Source: Cervus elaphus (Eukaryota > Chordata > Mammalia > Artiodactyla > Cervidae). From it: a DNA stretch of 64,000 nucleotides. Where the stretch lies: assembly GCF_910594005.1 (NCBI RefSeq), contig NC_057827.1, positions 4,898,001 through 4,962,000 on the forward strand, in the 5' to 3' direction. How positions within the stretch are numbered: position 1 is the first letter of the stretch; every line of letters begins with the position of its first letter. Under the pieces are notes generated by a model. That model ran no database searches, was not told the DNA's origin, and saw only the letters and a program-made list of their open reading frames with translations. Below, piece by piece: positions 56,212 to 64,000 of this stretch. The translations under genes were made by a program, and so were the position numbers.

Positions 56212-59200
56212 GAGATGAGGCCCGAACCCCCTGCATTGCGTACAGAGTAATTCTGTGTTCCACATCAAAACGAAAGGAGCTTTGACTTACTTGATGGAAC
56301 TCGAGAGAGTCCCTAAGAACACTGTTACAAGTCTAGAGGGACCCTGAGGTCACTGCAGCAACAAGAAAGAGCTCTGTGTACCTCAAATCAACTCGAGATG
56401 AGAGCTGCTTCCTAGGCTTTGACACAAGAGGAATGCCAACTTTCCACAAGCCCCTCAAGAGGAGGCTTCTCTCACCTATAGGTATGTGAGAGGGACCCTG
56501 AGTTTGCTGCCTCAAGTGGAATGGACACTGAGATGCCCTGACTAGAAATAAGGCCGGATTTCTCTGCAGTGACTTGAATGTAGGCACGTCTTTCATCTCA
56601 AAAGATGAAGGGATGTCTGAATCCCCTGTGGAGACCCTAGAGAAAGCACTAGTTCCACGCCTCATCTCGTCAGGAGACCTCACACCACTTTGACAACTCA
56701 AGAGGAATGTGGAGTTCAATGCTTCAAAGGGAGACAAAGCCTGAATCCTCTTGAAAATTGATAGGAATCCCAATATAGATGTGGAAAATGGAAAGGGACC
56801 CTGGGTCTCCGGCCTCCCCTTGAGAGGCGTCCCTATTGCCCTGCCATGCCTAGAGGAGAATCCTGAGTTGTCCTTCGCAACTAGACAGGAGTCTTGACGT
56901 CGCTGAACAAACACAAGTTTTGAAGGGTCATCCCCATCGTAACTCGTGAATATACCTCAGGTTTCTGCCGAAAATTGAAAAAACCATGAGACATCCCACT
57001 CGTCATGAGATGAGGCCAGATTCCCCTACATTGCGTGCAGAGCAATTCCGTGTTCCCCATCACAAGAAAGGAGCCTTGACTTCCTTGAAGGAACTCCAAA
57101 GAGTCCACAAGAACACTGATACAAGCATAGAGGGACCCGGAGGTCAGTGCAGCAACACGAAAGTGCTTGATCTACCCCAAATCAACTCAAGATGTGGCTA
57201 AATTCCCCTATATTGGCTCCAGAGCCATCCTGTGTTCCACATCAAACAAGACAAGTGGCTTGACTTCCTTTAGGCAACACCAGAGATTCCCCGACAACAC
57301 CGTCCTAAGTATAGAGGAACACCATGTTCAGCACAGCAACTAGAAAACAGCTCCGTGTAACTCAAATCATCTCGAGAGGAGAGCTGATTCCCTGGCTTTG
57401 ACTCAGAAGGAATGCCAGCTCTAAACAACACCTAAAGAGGAGGCTTCTCTCAGCCATAGGTACGTGAGAGGGACCCTGAGTTTGCTGCCTCAAGTGGAAA
57501 GGACACCGAGATACCCTGACTCGAAATAAGCCCGGATTTCCCTGCAGTGACATGAATGCAGGCTTTTCTTTCATCTCACAAGATGAAGGGATGTCTGAAT
57601 CCCCTGTGGAGACCCTTGAGAAATCCCTAGTTCCCCGCCTCATCTCAAAAGGAGGCCTCACATCCCTTTGAGAACCCGAGAGGAACACAGAGTTCAATGC
57701 TTCAATGGTAGACGATGATTGACTCCTCTTGAAAATTGACAGGAATACCAGTATCCAGGCAGCAACTTGAAAGTGACAGTGGGTCTCCCTACTCACCTCG
57801 AGAGGCATCCCTATTGCCCAGCCAAGCATCGAGGAGAATCCTGATAGGACCCTCACAACTAGACAGGTGTCCTGACGTTGTTGAATGAACAGGAGTTTTG
57901 TGGGGCCATCCCCTTCTTAACTCGAGAATATACCTCAGGTTCTCTCTGCAATTCAAGAAAAACCATGAGACTTCCCGTTCGATGACAAATGAGACCAGAT
58001 TCCCCTGCATTGAGTGCAGAGCAAGTTCGAGTTCCCCATCAAACACGAAAGGAGCCTTGAATTCCTTGATGGAACTCCAGAGAGTCCACAAGAACACTCT
58101 CACAAGTATAGAGGGACCCTTAGGTACCCACAGCAACACAAAAGCGCTCCGTGTACTCCAAATCAACTTGAGATGAGGCCTGATTCCCCTGAATTGGCTC
58201 AAGAGCCATCAGAGGTTCCCCTTCAAACACGACAAGTGGCTGGACTTCCTTTAGGCAACTCGAGAGATTCCACGAGAATACTGTCACAAGTCTAGAGGAA
58301 CACAAAGTTCAGCACAGCAAGTCGAGAAAAGCTCCGTGTACCCCAAATCATCTCGAGATGAGAGCTGATTCCCTGGCTTTGACTTAAGAGCAATGCCAAC
58401 TTTCCACAGGCATCTTACGAGGAGGCTTCTCTAAGCTATAATTATGTGAGAGGGACCCTGAATTTGCTGCCTCAAGTGGAATGGTCACTGAGATGCTCTG
58501 ACTCGAAATAAGGCCGGATATCCCTGGAGTGACTTGAATGCAGGCTCGTCTTTCATCTCACAAGATGAAGGGATGTCTGAATCCCCTGTGAAGATGCTAG
58601 AGAATACCCTAGTTCCCCAACTCATCTCGAAAGGAGGCCTCACATCCCTTTGACAACAAGAGAGGCACGCGGAGTTCAATGCTTCAAAAGGAGACAAAGC
58701 CTAACTCCTCTTGAAAACTGACAGGAGTCAAAGTATCACTCTGGCAACTGCACAGGGAAACTTGGTCGCCCGCCTCACCTCAAGAGGCATTCCTATTGTC
58801 CTGCCAAGCCTCGAGAAGAATCCCGATGTGTCCCTCACAACTACACAGGCGTCCTGACGTCGCTGAACTAACACGGTTTTTGAAGGGCCATTCCCGCCGT
58901 AACGCGACAACATAACCCAGGTTCCCGCTGCTACTCCGGGAAAACAATGAGACTTTTCCAAAACCGCGAGATGAGCCCCGATTCTACTGCAATGCATGCA
59001 GAGTAAGTCCATGTTCCCGATCAAACACGAAAGGGGGCTTGATATCCTTGACGGAACTCCAGGGAGACCCCAAGAACACTGTCACAAGTCTAGAGGGACC
59101 CTGAGGTCCCCCATCAACATGAAATGGCTCAGTGTACTCCAAATCAACTTGACATGAGGCCCGATTCCCCTGCATTGTCTCCAGAGCCATCCCGCATTAC

Positions 59201-62200
59201 CCATCATACACCATAAGGGGCTTACTTCCATTAGGCAACTTCAGAGTTTCCCCGAGAATACCGACTCAAGTCTAAAGACCACCAAGTTCAACACAGCAAC
59301 TCAGGAAAGGTCCCTGTGCCCCAAATCATCCCGAAATGAGAGCTGATTCCCTGGCTTCGACTCAAGAGGAATGCCAACTTTCCACAAGCCCCTCAAGAGT
59401 AGGCTTCTCTCAGCTATAGGTATGTGAGAGGGACCCTGAGTTTGCTGCTTCAAACGAAATGGTCACCCAGATGCCCTGACTTGAAATAAGGGAGGATCTC
59501 CCTGCAGTGACATTAATGCAGGCTTGTCTTTCAACTCAAAAGATGAAGGGATGTCTGAATCCCCTGTGGAGACCCTAGGGAAAGCTCTAGTTCCCAGCCT
59601 CATCTCGACAGGAGGACTCACAACCTTTTGAAACCTCCAGAGGCACGCGGAGTTAAATGCTTCAAAAGGAGAGGATGGCTGCCTCCTCTTGAAAATTGAT
59701 AGGAATCCCAAAAACCCTGTGGCAACTGGAATGGACACTGGGTCTCTGACCTTACTTCGACAGGTGTCCCTATTGTCCTGCCAAGCCTCGAGGAGAATCC
59801 CGATGTGTCCCTCGCAACTAGACAGGGGTCCTGATATCCCTGAACCAACACGAGTTTTGAAGGGCCATCTCCGCCGTAACTCAAGAACATAACCCAGGTT
59901 CCCACCACAACACGAGAAAACCATGAGAATTCCCCCTCACTGCGAGATGAGTCCCGATTCCGTTGCACTGGCTCCAGAGCAATCCTGCATTCCTCATCAA
60001 ACAGGACAAGTGGCTTGACTTCTTTTAGGCAACTCCAGAGATTCCCCAAGAACACCGTCCCAAGTCGAGAGGAACACCAGTTCAGCACAGCAACTCGAGA
60101 AAAGCTCTGTGAGCCCCACATCATTTCGAGATAAGAGCTGATTCCCTGGCTTCGACTCAAGAGGAATGCCCACTTTCCACAAGCAGCTCAAGCGAAGGCT
60201 TTTCTAAGCTCTAGGTATGTGAGAGGGACCCTGAGATTGCTGCCTCAAGTGGAATGGACACCGAGATGCCCTGACTTGAAATAAGGCCAGAATTCCCTAC
60301 AGTGACTTGAATGCCAGCTTATCTTACATCTCACAAGATGAAGGGATGTCTGAGTCCCATGGGAAGACCCTAGAGATAGCCCTAGTTCCACACCTCATCT
60401 CGACAGGAGGCCTCACATCTCTTTGACAATACAAGAGTCATGCAGAGTTCAATGCTTCAAAAGGAAACGAAGCCTGACTCCTCTGGAAAACTAACAGGAG
60501 TCACAGTAAGCACTGGCAACTGCACAGGGAAACTTGTTCTTCCCCCTCACCTGGAGAGGCATCCCTATTGTCCTGCCAAGCCTTGAGGTGAATCCCGATG
60601 TGCCCCTCGCAATAAGACAGAAGTCCTTACATCGCTGAACAAACACGAGTTTGGAGGTTCCATCCCCGTCGTAAATCGAGAATATAACCCAGGTTCCCTC
60701 CACAACTCGAGAAAAACCATGAGGCTTCCCACTCGATGAGAAATGAGATCTGATACCCCTGCATTGCGTGCACAGCAATTCCGTGTTCCCCATCAAACAA
60801 GAAAGGAGCCTTGACTTCCTTGATGGAACTCCAGAGTGTCCCCAAGAACACAGATGCAAGCATAGAGGGACCTTAGGTCACCGCCGCAACTCGAAAGTGC
60901 TCGGTGTACCCCAACTCAACTCAAGATGTGGCCAGATTCCCCTACATTGGCTCCAGAGCCATCCTGCATTCCCCATCAAACAAGGCAAGTGGCTTGACTT
61001 CCTTTAGGCAACAACAGAGGTTCCCCGAGAACACCGTCCTACGTATAGCGAAACACCACTTTCAGCACAGCAACTAGAAAACAGCTCCGTGTACCTCAAA
61101 TCATCTCGAGAGGAGAGCTGATTCTCTGCTTTGACCCAATAGGAATGCCAGCTTTAAGCAACACCTAAAGTGGAGGCTTCTCTCAGCCATAGGTACGTGA
61201 GAGGGACCCTGAGTTTGCTGCCTCAAGTGGAAAGGACACCGAGATACCCTGACTCGAAATAAGCCTGGATTTCCCTGCAGTGACATGAATGCAGGCTTTT
61301 CTTTCATCTCGCAAGATGAAGGGATGTCTGAATCCCCTGTGGAGACCCTAGAGAAAGCCCTAGTTCCCCGCCTCATCACAAAAGGAAGCCTCACATCCCT
61401 TTGAGAACCCGAGAGGAACACGGAGTTCAATGCTTCAAAGGTAGACGATGATTGACTCCTCTTGAAAATCGACAGGAATCCCAGTATCCAGGTAGCAACT
61501 TGAAAGTGACAGTGGGTCTCCCTACTCACCTCGAGAGGCGTCCCTATTGCCCAGCCAAGCATCGAGGAGAATCCCGATAGGACCCTCGCAACTAGACAGG
61601 TGTCCTGACGTCGTTGAATGAGCAGGAGTTTTGAGGGGCCATCCCCTTCTTCAGTCGAGAATATACATCAGGTTCTCTCCGCAAGTCGAGAAAAACCATG
61701 AGACTTCCCGCTCGATGACAGATGAGTCCAGATTCCCCTGCATTGAGTGCAGAGCAAGTCCGTGTTCCCGATCAAACACGAAAGGAGCCTTGAATTCCTT
61801 GATGGAACTCCAGAGAGTCCCCAAGAACAGTCTCACAAGTATAGAGGCACCCTTAGGTACCCACAGCAACACAAAAGCGCTCCGTGTACTCCAAATCAAC
61901 TTGAGATGAGGCCCGATTCCCCTGAATTGGCTCTAGAGCCATCCCACGTTCCCCTTCAAACACGACAAGTGGCTTGACTTCCTTTAGGCAACTCCAGAGA
62001 TTCCACGAGAGTACTGTCACAAGTTTAGAGGAACACCAAGTTCAGCACAGCAAGTCGAGAAAAGCTCCGTGTACCCCAAACCATCTCGAGATGAGAGCTG
62101 ATTCCCTGGCTTTGCCTTAAGAGCAATACCAACTTTGCACACGCATCTTACGAGGCGGCTTCTCTAAGCTATAAGTATGTGAGAGGGACCCTGAGTTTGC

Positions 62201-64000
62201 TGCCTCACGTGGAATGGACACCGAGATGCTCTGACTCGAAATAAGGCCGGATTTCTCTGGAGTGACTTGAATGAAGGCTCGTCTTTCATCTCACAAGATG
62301 AAGGGATGTCTGAATTCCCTGTGAAGATGCTAGAGAATACCCTAGTTCCCTGACTCATCTCGAAAGGAGGCCTCACATCCCTTTGACAACACGAGAGGCA
62401 CGCGGAGTTCAATGCTTCAAAAGGAGACAAAGCCTAACTCCTCTTGAAAACTGACAGGAGTCACAGTATCGCTCTGGCAACTGCACAGGGAAACTTGGTC
62501 TCCCGCCTCACCTCGAGAGGCATCCCTATTGTTCTGCCAAGTCTTGAGGAGAATCCTGATGTGTCCCTCAAAACTACACAGGAGTTCTGACGTCACTGAA
62601 CCAGCACGGTTTTGAAGGGCCATTCCCTCTGTAACTCGACAACATACCCCAGGTTCCTGTCACAACTCGAGAAAACCATGAGAATTCCCCCTCACTGCGA
62701 TGTGAGGCCCGATTCCCCTGCATTGCATGCTGAGCAAGTACATGATCCCCCTCAAACACGAAAGGAGCCTTGACTTCCTACATGAAACTCCACATATTCC
62801 CCAAGAACTCTGTCACAAGTCTAGAGGTACCCTGAGTTCAACGCAGCAACACTAAAGAGTCCCGTGTACTGCAAATCAACTCGAGATGAGGCCCAATTCC
62901 TCTGCATTGGCTCGAGAGCAATCCAGCATTCCTCATCAAACAGGACAAGTGGCTTGACTTCTTTTAGGCAACTTCAGAGATTCCCCGAGAAAACCGTCCC
63001 AAGTCTAGAGGAACACCAGTTCAGCAAAGCAACTTGAGAAAAGCTCCGTGAACCCCACATCATTTCGAGATGAGAGCTGATTCCCTGGCTTGGACTCAAG
63101 AGGAATGCCAACTTTCCACAAGTACTATACGAGCAGGATTCTCTCAGCTATGTGTCCATGAGAGGGACCCTGAGTGTGCTGCCTCAAGTGGAATGTACAC
63201 CGAGATGCCCTGACTCGAAATAAGGCCGGATTTCCCTGCAGTGACTTGAATGCAGGCTCGTCTTTCAGCTCACAAGATGAAAGGATGTCTGAATCCCCTG
63301 TGGATATCCTAGAGAATACCATAGTTCGCCGCATCATCTCGACAGGAGGCCTCACATCCCTTTGACAACACGACAGGCACGCCGAGTTCAATGCTTCAAA
63401 AAGAGACGAAGTCTGACTCCTCTTGAAAACTGACAGGGGTCACATTATCGCTCTTGCAACTGCACAGGGAAACTTGGTGCCCCGCCTCACCTCGAGAGGC
63501 ATCCCTATTGTCCTGCCAAGCCTCGAGGGGAATCCAAAGGTGTCCTTCGCATCTAGACAGGAGTCCTGACGTCGCTGAACAAACTCGAGTTTGAAGGGTC
63601 ATCCCCGCCGTAACTCGACAACATAACCCAGGTTCCCGCTGCTACTCAAGGAAAACAATGAGACTTATCCCTAACCGCGAGGTGAGGCCCGATTCCCCTG
63701 CAATGCATGCAGAGTAAGTCCGTGTAACCATCAAATACGAAAGGAGACTTGACTTCCTTGATGGAACTCCTGGGGACGCCAATAACACTGTCACAGGTCT
63801 AGAGGGACCCTGAGGTCCCCCATCAACATGAAAGGTCTCAGTGTACTCCAAATCAACTCGAGATGAGGCCCGATTCCCCTGCATTGTCTCCAGACCCATC
63901 CCGCATTACCCATCATACACGATAAGGGGCTTACGTCCTTTAAGCAACTTCAGAGTTTCCCCGAGAATACCGATTCAAGTCTAAAGACCGCCAAGTTCAA
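56212..64000 (-). repeat. Satellite-I-like tandem array with 3.73-kb higher-order repeat
   Basis: The landmark 'gcctcacatc' or a variant lies at 56677, 57655, 58637, 59615, 60410, 61388, 62370 and 63349. The steps are 978, 982, 978, 795, 978, 982 and 979 bp. Landmarks four apart are separated by 3733-3734 bp each time. Units at 57655 and 61388 share private marks, such as 'tcgagaggagagctgatt' and 'cagccataggtacgtg', as do those at 58637 and 62370 ('ggagtgacttgaatg', 'aagatgctagagaatac'). The 795-bp unit (59615-60410) lacks one 185-bp segment. Orientation is the same as at 4978-16292. The array continues past the window. Confidence 0.92.

Noticed and set aside
1..64000. CRISPR array or other prokaryotic system suggested by regular repeats
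   Set aside because: Repeats are head-to-tail with no unique spacers, and all dispersed elements are ruminant retrotransposons.

Overview
The window is mammalian and almost certainly from a bovid ruminant. It carries BovB (RTE-type) LINEs, Bov-tA2 and Bov-A2 SINEs, older ruminant tRNA-derived SINEs and an LTR resembling the cattle BTLTR1 type, and more than two thirds of it is tandem satellite DNA. I found no intact host protein-coding gene, tRNA or rRNA. The open reading frames are chance frames inside satellites or decayed pieces of retrotransposons. The setting fits pericentromeric heterochromatin or an accessory satellite-rich block. The chromosome cannot be told from the sequence.

Layout: (1) 1-4977 is a satellite of about 794 bp per unit in + orientation. 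At 4935-4987 it meets head-to-head a related - strand array (4978-16292) with units of about 980 bp. Both are built on a 31-bp sub-repeat carrying CTCGAG, as in the bovid satellite I (1.715) family. (2) 16292-16785 is a 53-54 bp minisatellite. (3) 16786-28469 is interspersed-repeat territory: an LTR-like remnant, a processed retrocopy, L1 pieces, a BovB inserted into an L1, SINEs, a 70-bp minisatellite and a MaLR-like LTR, with some sequence I cannot assign. (4) 28470-44221 is a second satellite with a unit of about 710 bp (the size of bovid satellite II), again an inverted pair: + to 35715, - from 35716. It holds a short (TTAGGG)n tract and a 5'-inverted BovB. (5) 44222-50914 is a long array of the same 53-54 bp minisatellite, with higher-order structure. 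(6) 50915-56211 is the 3' part of a decayed class I endogenous retrovirus on the - strand, its LTR split by a Bov-tA2 SINE and a nearly full-length BovB. (7) 56212-64000 is satellite-I-like DNA again, - orientation, with a 3.73-kb higher-order repeat.

No gene system operates here. What is worth reading is structural history: two independent inverted satellite junctions, unit lengths that change by exactly one 185-bp block, array ends and a telomere-like insertion that cluster at one site of the 710-bp monomer, a BovB copy with the twin-priming layout and a clear target-site duplication, and a 40-kb foreign interior flanked by satellite of the same orientation and nearly continuous phase. Satellite family names are from unit size, sub-repeat and remembered sequence character, not from a database comparison.
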